DNA of 64,000 bases from Marinobacterium mangrovicola (GCF_004339595.1 NZ_SMFU01000007.1:1548658-1612657); one strand, 5' to 3'; numbered from the stretch's first letter, positions 9,449-20,615 are shown. The notes: generated by a model from the sequence alone, not told the origin. Numbers and translations: made by a program.

Positions 9449-11182
9449 ATGGAACCGCCAGTGTTCAACGAATTGAAGAACAATATCGACCGCGCCATTC
9501 ATGCCTTCGAGGGGCGAGTAACCCAGGGTATCTCCCCTGCTTCTCTGTCGCTGGCTTATATGGACTGGTTGATCCACCTGCTGCACTCCCCCGGTAAATT
9601 TGGCGAGCTGGCCGAAAATCTGACACGCAAACATTTTGCCTATTCGGTGTGGAGTGCCCGTGCGGCAACCGATCCTGCTACGCCACCGATGATCAAACCG
9701 CTGCAACAGGATCGCCGCTTCAACGACCCGGCCTGGGGCAAGTTTCCGTTTAACGTTATCGCCCAGGGGTTTCTGATGCGGGAACAGTGGTGGCACTACG
9801 CGACCACCGGCATTCCCGGCGTTTCCCGGCACCATGAAAATGTAGTGTCCTTCGCCGCGCGTCAATGGCTCGATATGTTCTCGCCAACCAACTTCCCGCT
9901 CACCAACCCGAAAATTATTGATCGCACCGTCCAGACCGGCGGCATGAACCTGGTGCAGGGGATGGAGAACCTGCTCGAGGATATTCAGAACTACACCACC
10001 GGCAGCGCACCCAGCTGCGAAGGTTTCTGCGCCGGGGAAAACCTGGCCACCACCGAAGGCCAGGTGGTCTACCGTAACCGCCTCATCGAGTTAATTCAGT
10101 ACAGTCCGAAAACCGAGACGGTCCACGCCGAACCGATACTGATCATCCCCGCCTGGATCATGAAGTATTACATTCTCGATCTGTCGGAACACAACTCCAT
10201 GGTCCGCTACCTGGTGGAGAAAGGTCATACGGTATTTATGATCTCCTGGCATAACCCTGATGCGGCCGATCGCGATATGGCGATGAAGGACTATATCAAC
10301 CGTGGTGTTCGTGATGCCCTCAAGGCGATCAACGCTATTGTTCCGGAACGCCAGATCCACGCCGTCGGCTACTGCCTAGGCGGCACCCTGCTGGCGACCA
10401 CGGCCGCCGCTATGGCGAGGGACGAGGACAATCGCCTGAAAACCCTGTCGCTATTCACCGCACAGACCGATTTCACCGAGGCCGGCGAACTGATGCTGTT
10501 TATCGACGAGAGTCAGCTCAGTTACATGGAAGATATCATGTGGGACCGGGGCTACCTGGACACCACCCAGATGTCTGGCGCCTTCATGCTGCTAAGGTCC
10601 TACGACCTGCTCTGGTCCCGTATGGTCAGCGAATACTGGCTCGGTGAACGCCCGCCAATGAACGACCTGATGGCCTGGAACAGTGACTCGACGCGCATGC
10701 CGTACAAGATGCACACCGAGTACCTTAGCCGCCTGTTCCTGCACAACGACCTCGCCAGCGGCCGCTTCATCGTTGATGACGGCCCGGTGGCACTGCGGGA
10801 TATCCGCGTACCGATCTTTTCCGTCGCTACCGAAAAGGACCACGTGGCGCCCTGGCGATCCGTCTACAAGCTGCACGGTCTGGTAAATACAGACCTGACA
10901 TTCGTACTCACCAGCGGCGGCCACAATGCAGGGATCGTCAGCGAGCCCGGACACCCCCGTCGCCGCTATCGCATGGCACTGAATCGACCGGAAGACAAAT
11001 ACATCTCCGCATCTCAATGGTACGAGCGCAACGAAGCCATTGACGGCTCCTGGTGGGAGCCCTGGAGCGAGTGGCTGGCACAACATTCAGGCGAACGAGT
11101 GGCGCCTCCCGAGATGGGAAATACCGACGCCGGCTACGCCCCCCTCTGCAAGGCACCGGGCACGTATGTTTTTGAAAAGTAA
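9449..11182 (+). CDS. phaC: Poly(3-hydroxyalkanoate) synthase, class I-like
   Basis: Polymerises (R)-3-hydroxyacyl-CoA into storage polyester at the granule surface. The protein has 577 residues with the PhaC N-terminal domain (about 50-220) and an alpha/beta-hydrolase core. The lipase-like box is GYCLGG with catalytic Cys309; the matching Asp (EKDHV) and His (GGHNAG) are at about 465 and 493. Length and sequence style fit class I synthases that act without a PhaE/PhaR partner. Start: ATG at 9449 with GGAAGGAG directly upstream; an in-frame ATG at 9410 has no such site. No phaA, phaB or phasin gene adjoins it, so precursor supply is encoded elsewhere. Confidence 0.93.
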   Translation: MEPPVFNELKNNIDRAIHAFEGRVTQGISPASLSLAYMDWLIHLLHSPGKFGELAENLTRKHFAYSVWSARAATDPATPPMIKPLQQDRRFNDPAWGKFPFNVIAQGFLMREQWWHYATTGIPGVSRHHENVVSFAARQWLDMFSPTNFPLTNPKIIDRTVQTGGMNLVQGMENLLEDIQNYTTGSAPSCEGFCAGENLATTEGQVVYRNRLIELIQYSPKTETVHAEPILIIPAWIMKYYILDLSEHNSMVRYLVEKGHTVFMISWHNPDAADRDMAMKDYINRGVRDALKAINAIVPERQIHAVGYCLGGTLLATTAAAMARDEDNRLKTLSLFTAQTDFTEAGELMLFIDESQLSYMEDIMWDRGYLDTTQMSGAFMLLRSYDLLWSRMVSEYWLGERPPMNDLMAWNSDSTRMPYKMHTEYLSRLFLHNDLASGRFIVDDGPVALRDIRVPIFSVATEKDHVAPWRSVYKLHGLVNTDLTFVLTSGGHNAGIVSEPGHPRRRYRMALNRPEDKYISASQWYERNEAIDGSWWEPWSEWLAQHSGERVAPPEMGNTDAGYAPLCKAPGTYVFEK

Positions 11183-11432
11183 AAACGGCTGAAACGTCCG
11201 TATGCCAGCGCCTGTAGCCCGATTCATTGATAGCTATAAGGCGCTATTTTTTCACTTCTCGATAGCAAAATTTAATTTTCAGATTTCGCCAGGGCTGCTC
11301 TATATTCGCGTTTCAGAGGCACCTGAAATCCGGCAGCCGTAAGTGCATTGATCCGGCGTTTTGAAGCCTCACCAAAGAAACGTTGCAGCAACCCCGCTGC
11401 GCACTGTCAACTTAAGTGTGAGATTAAGGCCG

Positions 11433-11630
11433 ATGGGCACCAAGATACGTGTCGATCATTCACTCGACGACCTGGATGACTGGAGCGAACAGCTCACAGA
11501 CGACGAAGAAGTCGCACAGACACGCGTTAGATACAACGGCAAACGCCGTCGTCAAATCGAAGATCTGATGGAAGAGCGTGCGCTCGCCCGACAGCTCAAC
11601 GACAGCTACGACTTCGACGAGCGGATCTGA
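11433..11630 (+). CDS. Small acidic/basic protein, PA3496/DUF3545-like
   Basis: A 65-residue soluble protein. The N-terminal half is acidic (DDLDDWSEQLTDDEE) and the rest basic, with RRRQIEDLMEERALARQL predicted as an amphipathic helix. This resembles the small PA3496/DUF3545 family, whose members share an acidic head and an RR-x3-E-x3-E-x-RLxR-like helix; function is not established. ATG at 11433 has a purine-rich AAGG upstream; the frame is open upstream to 11361. It converges on the ectoine operon terminator. Family assignment is by eye. Confidence 0.6.
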   Translation: MGTKIRVDHSLDDLDDWSEQLTDDEEVAQTRVRYNGKRRRQIEDLMEERALARQLNDSYDFDERI

Positions 11631-11640
11631 TACAGGATCA

Positions 11641-11680
11641 AAAAAAATCGGCCCGCCGGGTTTTCCCCGAGCGGGCCGAT
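11641..11680 (-). terminator. Rho-independent terminator of ectABC-ask
   Basis: Perfect 10-bp stem ATCGGCCCGC/GCGGGCCGAT (11647-11656, 11671-11680) with a 14-base loop. On the minus strand it is followed by a run of seven or more U, so it serves the ectoine operon. On the plus strand the tail is weak. Confidence 0.85.
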
Positions 11681-11702
11681 TCATTTCCAGCGAGAGGCGG
11701 GA

Positions 11703-13163
11703 TCAGGCAGCGCAGATAACGTCGCCATGCTCCTCTTTCTCGATCAACGCATGGTGCAGGGCGCGAACCGCTTTTTCATAGTCCTGTTCGCGAATGATCG
11801 CCTGCATCTCGACCTGACGCACCGACTGATGCAGCGCCTGAACGCTGATATCAGCGGCAGACAGTGCCGACACTGCCTTGGCCAGAATACCCGGTACCTT
11901 CATATCGGAACCGATGGCGGAAACAATCGCCACGCGATGCAGCTGAACCTCAGCACCGCTGTATTTTTCACCAATCAGACGCACCGCACGATTGATAATC
12001 TTACGGGTGCCGGACAGGTAGTAGGTCTGGCTGTTGGCATCAGAGTCACGCGCGATCACGTAAACCTTGAGTTCTTTCAGCAGCTGCAGCAGCTCGATCT
12101 CGTAGGCGATATCACCTAGCATATCCTGATCGAACACCTCCAGCGCCAGCACCCCACTGCGACCCGCGATGATCTCGACACAGGGCTCTGCACTGCAGTA
12201 GTCCTGGCTGATCAACGTACCCGAATGCTCAGGCTCGAACGCGTTCTTGATACGTAGCTCGATCCCCTGCTCACGCAGGCCTTTGGCCGCTTTCGGGTGG
12301 ATCGCTTCCATACCGAGGTTAGACAGCTGGTCAGCCACGTCGTAGTTGGTACGGCCGATGGTGACGATATTGTCCAGACCGACGATACCGGGATCCGCCG
12401 TACTCAGGTGGAACTCCTTGTGGATCACCGCCTCGCGGGCGTTGGTCAACGTCGCGATCTTGCTGAACGTCATCTCGCTGTAACCACGGTCAAAGGTCTT
12501 CATCAGACCCTCTTTGCAGTGGGTGTAGCCAGTGACGATCGGCAACTCTGTGGCCAGATCGATACCGTCGAGATGGCTTTTCAGCATCTCTTCGAAGGCC
12601 AGCGGTTCCGGCTCATGCCAACCGCTGAGATCCACCAGCCGCGCCTTCACACCCGCGCCCTGCAAAGCAAGCACGGTGTTAAACGCACTGTGCGTTTCAC
12701 CGATAGCCGCCAGCATCTCACGCACACGCAACAGGTGGTCGGTGAGCTGGAAGTGGCCATATCGGCAGAGCGCCTGCAGGTTATCCATGCAGCTGCGTGC
12801 ACCCTCGATACGCTCGGTGATAAAGGCATCGGCCTTACCGCGGGCGGTTGAGTCACCGAACAGCGAGCGGTTCATTGCCAGCATCTCATCACGAACCTTA
12901 TCCAGGGACTCGTGCCAGCTCTGCTCCTGCTCACCATTGGCAAAACGCCCATAGACGCCGGGGTCACCAGTTTTCTTGTGCTCAAGCAGCAGATTGGTCA
13001 TGCCGCCATAGGCGGAAACAACGAAGACACGCTGATAGAGATCCTCACCACTCCGGCCTCCGATCAGGATCGTATCCATGAGTTCGGTAAACCGACTCAT
13101 GGACGTACCGCCTATCTTTTCGACACTGTGTAGAGCAGTCTGAGTATTCTCAATATCAGGCAT
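11703..13163 (-). CDS. ask: Aspartate kinase specialised for ectoine synthesis (Ask_Ect)
   Basis: Phosphorylates L-aspartate, the first step toward aspartate semialdehyde, the precursor used by EctB. The protein has 486 residues with an N-terminal kinase motif [12 protein letters not shown] and C-terminal ACT domains (about 330-486). Fusion of an aspartokinase gene to the ectABC operon is the known Ask_Ect arrangement, in which the kinase escapes normal lysine/threonine feedback. The start ATG at 13163 overlaps the ectC stop by 8 bases (ATGCCTGA), indicating translational coupling. The frame extends 14 codons upstream, but those codons lie inside ectC. It is the last gene of the operon. Confidence 0.92.
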   Translation of the reverse strand: MPDIENTQTALHSVEKIGGTSMSRFTELMDTILIGGRSGEDLYQRVFVVSAYGGMTNLLLEHKKTGDPGVYGRFANGEQEQSWHESLDKVRDEMLAMNRSLFGDSTARGKADAFITERIEGARSCMDNLQALCRYGHFQLTDHLLRVREMLAAIGETHSAFNTVLALQGAGVKARLVDLSGWHEPEPLAFEEMLKSHLDGIDLATELPIVTGYTHCKEGLMKTFDRGYSEMTFSKIATLTNAREAVIHKEFHLSTADPGIVGLDNIVTIGRTNYDVADQLSNLGMEAIHPKAAKGLREQGIELRIKNAFEPEHSGTLISQDYCSAEPCVEIIAGRSGVLALEVFDQDMLGDIAYEIELLQLLKELKVYVIARDSDANSQTYYLSGTRKIINRAVRLIGEKYSGAEVQLHRVAIVSAIGSDMKVPGILAKAVSALSAADISVQALHQSVRQVEMQAIIREQDYEKAVRALHHALIEKEEHGDVICAA

Positions 13164-13563
13164 CAAGTGCCTCCGCTTCGACCGGATAAACTCCGTTTTC
13201 ATCATGTACCTCTTTGCCGTTCAGTGGCGGGTTGAAGGCACAGGCAACCTGCATGCCTTCAGGACCACCGCGCAGCAGATGCTCATCATTTTTGTTCAGA
13301 ATGTAGACTGTTCCAGGCACGATCTTGTGGATCTTGCCATCGGCCAGTGTCTCAACCTCACCGGAACCGCTGATGCAGTAAACGGTTTCGAAGTGGTTCT
13401 GATACCAGATGTGCGTCTCGGAGTTCGGGTAGATGTTGGTGATGTGAAACGAGAAGCCCATACCATCATCCTTCAAAGACATACGGGTGCTGTCCCAGGT
13501 GTCGGTCTCTGAATAGATCTTGCGGCCGTTCTCTTCACATTCTGCCAGTGTACGTACGATCAT
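13156..13563 (-). CDS. ectC: Ectoine synthase
   Basis: Cyclises N-gamma-acetyl-L-2,4-diaminobutyrate to ectoine, the last step of synthesis. It is a single cupin domain of 135 residues (family about 130) beginning [10 protein letters not shown], with the family segments [24 protein letters not shown] and [11 protein letters not shown]. The C-terminus is followed, with an 8-base overlap, by ask. The start at 13563 matches homologues; upstream codons to 13656 read into ectB and are not used. No hydroxylase (ectD) is in the window, so 5-hydroxyectoine is not predicted from this locus. Confidence 0.96.
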   Translation of the reverse strand: MIVRTLAECEENGRKIYSETDTWDSTRMSLKDDGMGFSFHITNIYPNSETHIWYQNHFETVYCISGSGEVETLADGKIHKIVPGTVYILNKNDEHLLRGGPEGMQVACAFNPPLNGKEVHDENGVYPVEAEALDA

Positions 13564-13597
13564 CGTGTAAAAATCCTTGTCTTGAAAACGGGTTAAC

Positions 13598-14890
<1,293 letters not shown>

Positions 14891-14940
14891 TTAATTACTT
14901 GCTCTTTACTTCACTTCTTACTTCGTACGTGCGATGCCGC

Positions 14941-15462
14941 TTACGACGCCAGGGCTACCGACAGCTTGAACGGACCAGCGCGATACAGCTCCTCGTCATC
15001 GTGCGCGCCATCGAAGTGGTCATCGCTGGCGAACTTGACGCTCTTTTCAACCGGAGCGCTCAAGGCAGCGAAGAAACGCGCGAACATCGCCTGCGATGCT
15101 TTGTTATCCGGCGTGATCGTGGTCTCGATGTACTCGACACCGTCGTCGGAGAGACGATCAGCCAGCTCCATCAACATACGATTACCGAGCTTCTGACCAC
15201 GCGCGGAAGGACAAACCGCAACCTGCCAGACAAACAGGGTCTCCCGACGAGCCGGCGGGCGATAACCGGAGATGAATCCGATCATCTTGCCCTTGTCGTC
15301 AAACGCTGCAATAGAGGTGTCGGCGAAGTCGCCGCACTGCAGCAGGTTGCAATACATTGAATTGGTATCCAGTGGCGGGCAGCGTTTGATCAGGTTGTAC
15401 ACCGCAGCACCATCACGGGAATTCGGCTTACGAAACTTGATCTTCATTTTGTTGGTATTCAT
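14941..15462 (-). CDS. ectA: L-2,4-diaminobutyrate gamma-acetyltransferase
   Basis: GNAT-family enzyme of 173 residues that acetylates diaminobutyrate, the second committed step of ectoine synthesis. The N-terminal LIKRCPPLDTNSMYCNLLQC block is a clear EctA signature, and QVAVCPSARGQKLGNRM is the acetyl-CoA loop. AGGA lies just upstream of the ATG at 15462. It is the first gene of ectABC-ask and faces ectR across a 222-base divergent region. Confidence 0.96.
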   Translation of the reverse strand: MNTNKMKIKFRKPNSRDGAAVYNLIKRCPPLDTNSMYCNLLQCGDFADTSIAAFDDKGKMIGFISGYRPPARRETLFVWQVAVCPSARGQKLGNRMLMELADRLSDDGVEYIETTITPDNKASQAMFARFFAALSAPVEKSVKFASDDHFDGAHDDEELYRAGPFKLSVALAS

Positions 15463-15684
15463 AGCGTCCTGAATATTTAGCCTTACGATGGTTTTTATTG
15501 TAAAACATATCGCAGAGCGTTAATCAACCTCGACTTTCGTTCGCTTTACGATAGCTAGGATTTTCGAAAAAACCCTTATTATTCGCCGCATAGAGCCAAA
15601 TACCGGGGTCTAACGTGTCATTTTAATTTGCTTAGCGTTACAATAGATTTAAATTCGTAAGACAGCTTTTTATTGCAAGGTTCC
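15463..15684. promoter_or_regulatory. Divergent ectA/ectR control region
   Basis: An AT-rich region carries promoters in both directions. On the plus strand TACAAT near 15642 is a plausible -10 for ectR. On the minus strand TACAAT (15497-15502) with TTGATT (15522-15527, 19-base spacer) is a weak candidate for ectA. By analogy with EctR of methylotrophs, the MarR-type repressor probably binds here, but I could not single out its operator. Confidence 0.5.
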
Positions 15685-16224
15685 ATGAATCAGGCTAAAA
15701 ACTCCGCTATCTCGTTAGATGCAGAAGATAAAACCTGGAAAGATATGCCGAAGAGTCAGGACGTTCTGGTGCTGTTGCGCCAGATAATTCGCGTAACAGA
15801 CATGCACGATAAGCAGCTCAGCCGGATCACCGGGCTGACCATGCCTCAGTTAATGACCATGCAGACACTGGATGCCGAGGGTGCGATCACCATCGGCATT
15901 CTGGCTAAGAAGATGAACCTGGCCCAGGCTACAGTCACCAGCATTCTGGACCGACTGGAGCTGAAAGGACTGGTCAGAAGGGAGCGCAGTCAGACCGACA
16001 AACGCAAGGTGTTGGCGTGCCCGACCCATGCGGGCATCGAGCTACTCAAATCGGCCCCTACCACACTGCAGGACCGCTTTGTTGGACAATTTGAGGGACT
16101 TAAAGACTGGGAACAGTCAATGATCATTGCGTCGTTACAGCAGATCTCAGGCCTGCTGGAGGCCGATCAGATCGATGCGGCCCCGATGCTCGACATCGGC
16201 GCCCTGGACCGACCGATACAGTAA
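15685..16224 (+). CDS. ectR: MarR-family regulator, EctR-type
   Basis: A 179-residue MarR-type winged-helix protein; the DNA-binding part (about 55-115) includes GILAKKMNLAQATVTSILDR and the wing RRERSQTDKRKVL. Its divergent placement next to ectA is the arrangement of EctR1, a repressor of ectoine genes relieved at high salinity. ATG at 15685 is preceded by CAAGG; a TTG at 15673 would add four residues. Regulation of ectABC-ask is inferred from position and family. Confidence 0.85.
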   Translation: MNQAKNSAISLDAEDKTWKDMPKSQDVLVLLRQIIRVTDMHDKQLSRITGLTMPQLMTMQTLDAEGAITIGILAKKMNLAQATVTSILDRLELKGLVRRERSQTDKRKVLACPTHAGIELLKSAPTTLQDRFVGQFEGLKDWEQSMIIASLQQISGLLEADQIDAAPMLDIGALDRPIQ

Positions 16225-16232
16225 CTCCTTCC

Positions 16233-17012
16233 TCAGGGCTTCGCCGCCGTAGCGCCGGGGCCCGATACCCGATTCCTCCCACCCCGCTTCGCCCAATACA
16301 AGCGCTCATCGGCACGCTGCATCAAGGTGGCCGAGCTCTCGCCAGGGCGCAACTGAGATACCCCAAAGCTCGCGGTCACCGCCTGATCAATGCCGAAGCT
16401 GGTGGTTTCTACCGCGGAGCGCAATCGCTCCGCCAGCTCTACCGCCCCTTCGCCTCCGGTTTCTGTAGCGATCACCATAAATTCCTCGCCACCAGTACGC
16501 GCCATAAGATCCAGATCACGCATGCGCGCCGATGCGAGATTGGCAAATGACTGCAACACCCGATCACCCGCAGGATGACCGAACTGATCGTTGATCTGTT
16601 TAAAGTGATCGATATCGAAAAGTATGACCGATAGCTGACGATGGTAACGGTGAGATCGACGCACCTCGCGCGTAAGCAGCTCCATGGCACGGCGGCGATT
16701 AAGAATCCCTGTGAGAACATCCGTATTCGCCTCTTCGACAAGCTTCCCCATCTCCCGATGACGCCGCCAGGCGAATACCAGCAGATAGACAGGGCCGACA
16801 ATGAGAACGCTCAATAGAATATCGTCCAGCTCATAAGCCTCATGCCTCATTGCCCACTCCATAAGCCACTCACTCACATCGAACCGGGCGGTCAACAGAA
16901 ACACCAGCACCAGCAACAGAACGGCCAATACCAGCTCGCCGATCAGGCGACGTATATCGAGATACTTATGTGTGAATCGAGGCAATCTATTAACGTCCAA
17001 TTTTGGAGACAA
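16233..17012 (-). CDS. Membrane-anchored diguanylate cyclase with intact I-site
   Basis: A 259-residue protein with two hydrophobic segments in the first ~80 residues and a GGDEF domain (about 95-250). The active loop is TGGEEF and an inhibitory RxxD site (RDLD) precedes it at the usual distance, so c-di-GMP synthesis with product feedback is expected. No periplasmic sensor domain is large enough to name. Start is uncertain: a TTG at 17012 lacks a good ribosome site, and another TTG follows ten codons later. It converges with ectR, ending 8 bases after it. Confidence 0.85.
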   Translation of the reverse strand: MSPKLDVNRLPRFTHKYLDIRRLIGELVLAVLLLVLVFLLTARFDVSEWLMEWAMRHEAYELDDILLSVLIVGPVYLLVFAWRRHREMGKLVEEANTDVLTGILNRRRAMELLTREVRRSHRYHRQLSVILFDIDHFKQINDQFGHPAGDRVLQSFANLASARMRDLDLMARTGGEEFMVIATETGGEGAVELAERLRSAVETTSFGIDQAVTASFGVSQLRPGESSATLMQRADERLYWAKRGGRNRVSGPGATAAKP

Positions 17013-17165
17013 TGTTGGCCCATTTTACCAGCCAGTAGCCCGCTGAATACAGTAATTCTCATTACTACTTTAGAGCCCGTCTAAAGCCCTTTCTCGCCAG
17101 CGATTACGCAATCTGCTATCCTTCTCCGCCTCATTTATCGCAGTCCTCAGGCACACGTACAGATC

Positions 17166-18245
17166 ATGAGCAAATTCTGGAGTCCCGCAATTGAATCCCT
17201 GGTTCCCTACACGCCGGGAGAGCAGCCACGTATTGCGAATCTCACCAAGCTCAATACCAATGAGAACCCCTATCCTCCGGCACCTGCAGTGACCGCGGTG
17301 ATCCAGGCGTTCAATACCGAGCGCCTGAGGCTCTACCCCGACCCTGACGCATCGACGCTGAAACAGGCACTTGCCGCAGAGTTCAGCACCGAGACATCCA
17401 AGATTTTTGTCGGCAACGGCTCCGATGAAGTGCTGGCGCTGGCATTTATGGCGTTTTTCCGCCAGCCGAAGCCACTGCTGATGCCGGAAACCACCTACAG
17501 TTTCTACGACGTCTACGCCAACCTGTTTGCCATCGAGCACACCAAGATCCCGCTGACGTCGGACTTTCAGATCGAACTGGACAACTACCCCAGTGAAAAC
17601 GGCGGTATCATCTTCGCCAACCCCAACGCCCCCACCGGCGTTGCACTCCCCCTGAGCGCGATCAAAACGCTGCTGGAACGTAACAGGGATAGCGTCGTAC
17701 TGGTAGATGAAGCCTACGTGGATTTCGGTGCCGAATCCGCGGCCAGCCTGGTTGATCAGTTCCCTAATCTGCTGGTCGTGCAGACCTTCTCCAAATCACG
17801 CTCTCTGGCAGGATTGAGGATCGGCTACGCCATCGGCTCGGCAGAACTGATTGATGGACTGGAGCGCGTCAAAAACAGCTTCAACTCCTACCCGCTCGAT
17901 ATGCTGGCGATCGAGGCGGCCTGCGCCTCACTGTCGGACAAGAACTACTTCGAACAAACCTGCGCGCAGATCATCGCTACGCGGGAGCAAACTCGCCAAG
18001 CACTGGAAACACTGGGCTTTGAGGTACTCCCTTCCGCGACAAACTTCCTGTTCGCCAAGCACCGCGAACTTGCGGGCAGTGAGTTAATGGCCTACCTGCG
18101 TGAGCGCAATATCCTGGTGCGCCACTTCAGCAAACCACTCATTGCCAATTACCTGCGTATCACCGTAGGCACCGATACAGAGATGCAGCTGCTGATCGAC
18201 ACGCTTAAGCAGCACCCCGCCATAGAGACAAAACCGGCGCCCTGA
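17166..18245 (+). CDS. hisC: Histidinol-phosphate aminotransferase
   Basis: PLP-dependent fold type I aminotransferase of 359 residues acting in histidine biosynthesis (imidazole-acetol phosphate to histidinol phosphate). The family start WSPAIESLVPYTPGEQP, NENPYPP, the PLP Asp-x-Ala-Tyr (VDEAYVDF) and the Schiff-base Lys in FSKSRSLAGLRIGYA are visible. It stands alone, outside a his operon, as in several gammaproteobacteria with a second HisC; such copies can also act on aromatic amino acids. Its stop codon sits in the loop of a hairpin that terminates the convergent gene. Confidence 0.9.
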   Translation: MSKFWSPAIESLVPYTPGEQPRIANLTKLNTNENPYPPAPAVTAVIQAFNTERLRLYPDPDASTLKQALAAEFSTETSKIFVGNGSDEVLALAFMAFFRQPKPLLMPETTYSFYDVYANLFAIEHTKIPLTSDFQIELDNYPSENGGIIFANPNAPTGVALPLSAIKTLLERNRDSVVLVDEAYVDFGAESAASLVDQFPNLLVVQTFSKSRSLAGLRIGYAIGSAELIDGLERVKNSFNSYPLDMLAIEAACASLSDKNYFEQTCAQIIATREQTRQALETLGFEVLPSATNFLFAKHRELAGSELMAYLRERNILVRHFSKPLIANYLRITVGTDTEMQLLIDTLKQHPAIETKPAP

Positions 18246-18254
18246 GGCGCCGGT
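18230..18254 (-). terminator. Terminator of the GGDEF/PAS gene, overlapping the hisC stop
   Basis: Nine-bp stem ACCGGCGCC/GGCGCCGGT with a four-base loop that contains the hisC TGA. On the minus strand it is followed by UUUU, so it ends transcription of the convergent gene. On the plus strand there is no U tract. Confidence 0.65.
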
Positions 18255-18265
18255 CACCCATTGCA

Positions 18266-19168
18266 TTAAATCGATTCACCCTCCACCCTGTTACCACCAC
18301 TGCTGCGGGCCACAAAGAGATTCTCCTCAGCCCGCTTAAGCATCGCTGTAGCACCATCTTCAGGACCCAACAGACCCGCCACACCTACGCTGGCTGTGCA
18401 GGTGATGTCACCGGTCGGATAAGGCATCTCCATCTCTGCAATTAAGCGCCGCACCCGCTCACCGGCCGCCACTCCCTGCTCATGATTGGTCTCAGGGAGT
18501 AATAGCACCAACTGATCATCACCATAACGCGCAAGGAAATCAGCGGTGCGCTTGAGCTTGTGAATCCCGCTCACGATCTGCTGCAGCAGCTGATCACCGG
18601 CGTCCCACCCCTGCTGATCATTAATCCGACTAAAGTCATCTACATCAATAATCATGACACTGCAGACCCAGTCGTAACGCAACGCCTGAGCCACCGTTTG
18701 CTCCATGACGGTCATCAGAGCACGGCGGTTATAAGACCCAGTCAGCGGATCTCTCTGCGCCTGATTCGTCACCTTGCGCTGAAGCTTTTTACTATCGTTT
18801 ATGTCGCGCGCGCTCCAGAAAACCTCCCCGTCTTCAGCAGCGAGAATTCGAGCATCAAACCAGGTTGGCTCACGCAAGCCCGCCTCCCGAAAAACCGGCA
18901 CCTGTTCGGGCCTGAGCACATACTCCAGAGACTGTAGTTGACCCGGCGATGCCAAAGCGCGCTCTATGGCGCCCTTCACGGATACCAGCAGATCCGCCGG
19001 CAGCATCTCATCCAGACTTCCTCCGATCAACACCGACTCCAACAGCCACTCAGACTCACCGGCGTGACAAATATCCACGACGCCGTCTTTCAAGACCATC
19101 ACCAGATCACGGTTAACCTGCAGCAACGCATCGAAACGCCCAGCGCTGGCGGAAACATCCTGACTCAT
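18266..19168 (-). CDS. PAS-GGDEF protein with degenerate active site, likely c-di-GMP receptor
   Basis: A 300-residue soluble protein: a PAS-like domain (about 5-125), then a GGDEF fold (about 135-295). The active-site loop reads ARYGDDQL instead of RYGGDEF, so two or three essential residues are changed and cyclase activity is unlikely. The RxxD inhibitory site (RTAD) just upstream is intact. In known families this combination marks proteins that bind c-di-GMP as receptors. Start: ATG at 19168 with GGGGAGA upstream; the frame extends 18 codons further. It is divergent from the EAL-HDOD gene, which may be a functional partner. Confidence 0.82.
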   Translation of the reverse strand: MSQDVSASAGRFDALLQVNRDLVMVLKDGVVDICHAGESEWLLESVLIGGSLDEMLPADLLVSVKGAIERALASPGQLQSLEYVLRPEQVPVFREAGLREPTWFDARILAAEDGEVFWSARDINDSKKLQRKVTNQAQRDPLTGSYNRRALMTVMEQTVAQALRYDWVCSVMIIDVDDFSRINDQQGWDAGDQLLQQIVSGIHKLKRTADFLARYGDDQLVLLLPETNHEQGVAAGERVRRLIAEMEMPYPTGDITCTASVGVAGLLGPEDGATAMLKRAEENLFVARSSGGNRVEGESI

Positions 19169-19391
19169 CCCACATTCTCCCCGGCTAATGCCGCCGTTGT
19201 TGTTATGAGGCACTTTAGACACCTAACAGAAAACTACCGGAAAAAAGCACAACTTCAAAGAAGAACCAAAAACAAGCTGTCGCAAATTAACTACAGCGAC
19301 AACCCCTACCCATCAGCGACGCGCAATCAGCAAACGCGTTGCCCGTCCCTTGAAATTATGGTGACATTGCTGCAAAGAGGAGGGTAACAAT

Positions 19392-20606
19392 GTGACAGCG
19401 ACGTCTCAGATACTTATGGCAAGACAACCAATTTTCGACCGGGAGCTCAACGTTGTTGCCTATGAACTGCTTTATCGCTCCGACGATGAACCCTCCGTCG
19501 CCAAGATTTTCAACGGTCATCAAGCCACCTCTGCGGTCCTGATCAACGCTTACACCAGCATTATTGAAAACCAGGAGCCGAAAAAACTGCCGGCGTTCCT
19601 CAACCTCCCGCGCGAAATGTTCGAGTCCGATGCCCTCCCCTCAATGTCCCACAAACACCTTGTCATTGAAGTCCTGGAGGACGTCAAAGTCGACTCAACC
19701 CTGCTCGAAGCCGTGACCCGCTATAAACAGGCGGGCTACCGTATCGCACTGGACGACTTTGTTTACAGCCCGGATTATGACCCCCTATTAGCACTGGCCG
19801 ATATCATTAAACTGGATATTCTGGCGCTGGGAATGGACAAGGTCCGGGCCAACATCGGCCACCTGAAAAAGTTTCGCGCGACGTTGCTGGCAGAAAAGAT
19901 CGAAACCTATGATCAGCTTCGCGAATGCATAGCGCTAGGCTTCAAACTGTTTCAGGGGTATTTTCTGCAGCGACCCGAGATTGTCGCCGGACGGCGCCTG
20001 GAAAGTAATGAGGCGGTGCTGTTACAGCTCGTCGCAGAACTCAATCGTGCGGATCCAGACGATATCCGTGTTACCGATCTGATCGAACAAGACCCAACTC
20101 TCACCTACCGCCTGCTGAAAATAGTCAACTCTGCCGCGCTGGCAATGCAGCATCCGATCAATAGCGTTCACGAAGCGATCGTTATTCTTGGCCTGAACGA
20201 AGTGCGAAAATGGATATCGCTGATCGCCCTGTCGGGTCAGAAAAGAAAACCGCCCGAACTGACACGACAAATATTGATCGCAGCACGCCTGAGCGAGCTG
20301 GTCGCAATACGCCTTAATAGCCCAGATATACCAATCAGCAGCGCCTTTCTCAGCGCACTGCTTTATAGACTGGACGCGGCTCTGGATATCGATCGGGAAC
20401 AGCTACTCACCGAAATTACCATCGGTGAAGATATAAAAGATGCCGTCAGGGACGGCCGCGGCCCCCTTGGCGAGCTGATAGGTAACGCCTACGCGCTTTG
20501 CGACGGCGACTGGGCAAATCTTCCCAGCGCCGAACTTGACGTCTACGAGGAGTCCTATCTGCAGGCCCTGGCATGGGCAAACGAGACCATGACCTGCCTT
20601 GAGTAG
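19392..20606 (+). CDS. EAL-HDOD signalling protein
   Basis: A 404-residue protein with a degenerate EAL domain (about 5-200) and a C-terminal HDOD domain (about 205-395), the YuxH/CdgJ architecture. The EAL motif reads YELLYR, the usual DDFGTG is DDFVYS, and QGYFLQRP closes the domain, so phosphodiesterase activity is doubtful. HDOD domains serve in signalling and motility control and do not hydrolyse the dinucleotide. GTG at 19392 has a strong AGAGGAGGG upstream. It is divergent from the degenerate GGDEF protein, giving two apparently non-catalytic c-di-GMP-type proteins side by side. Confidence 0.88.
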   Translation: MTATSQILMARQPIFDRELNVVAYELLYRSDDEPSVAKIFNGHQATSAVLINAYTSIIENQEPKKLPAFLNLPREMFESDALPSMSHKHLVIEVLEDVKVDSTLLEAVTRYKQAGYRIALDDFVYSPDYDPLLALADIIKLDILALGMDKVRANIGHLKKFRATLLAEKIETYDQLRECIALGFKLFQGYFLQRPEIVAGRRLESNEAVLLQLVAELNRADPDDIRVTDLIEQDPTLTYRLLKIVNSAALAMQHPINSVHEAIVILGLNEVRKWISLIALSGQKRKPPELTRQILIAARLSELVAIRLNSPDIPISSAFLSALLYRLDAALDIDREQLLTEITIGEDIKDAVRDGRGPLGELIGNAYALCDGDWANLPSAELDVYEESYLQALAWANETMTCLE

Positions 20607-20615
20607 CGTGCAGTA

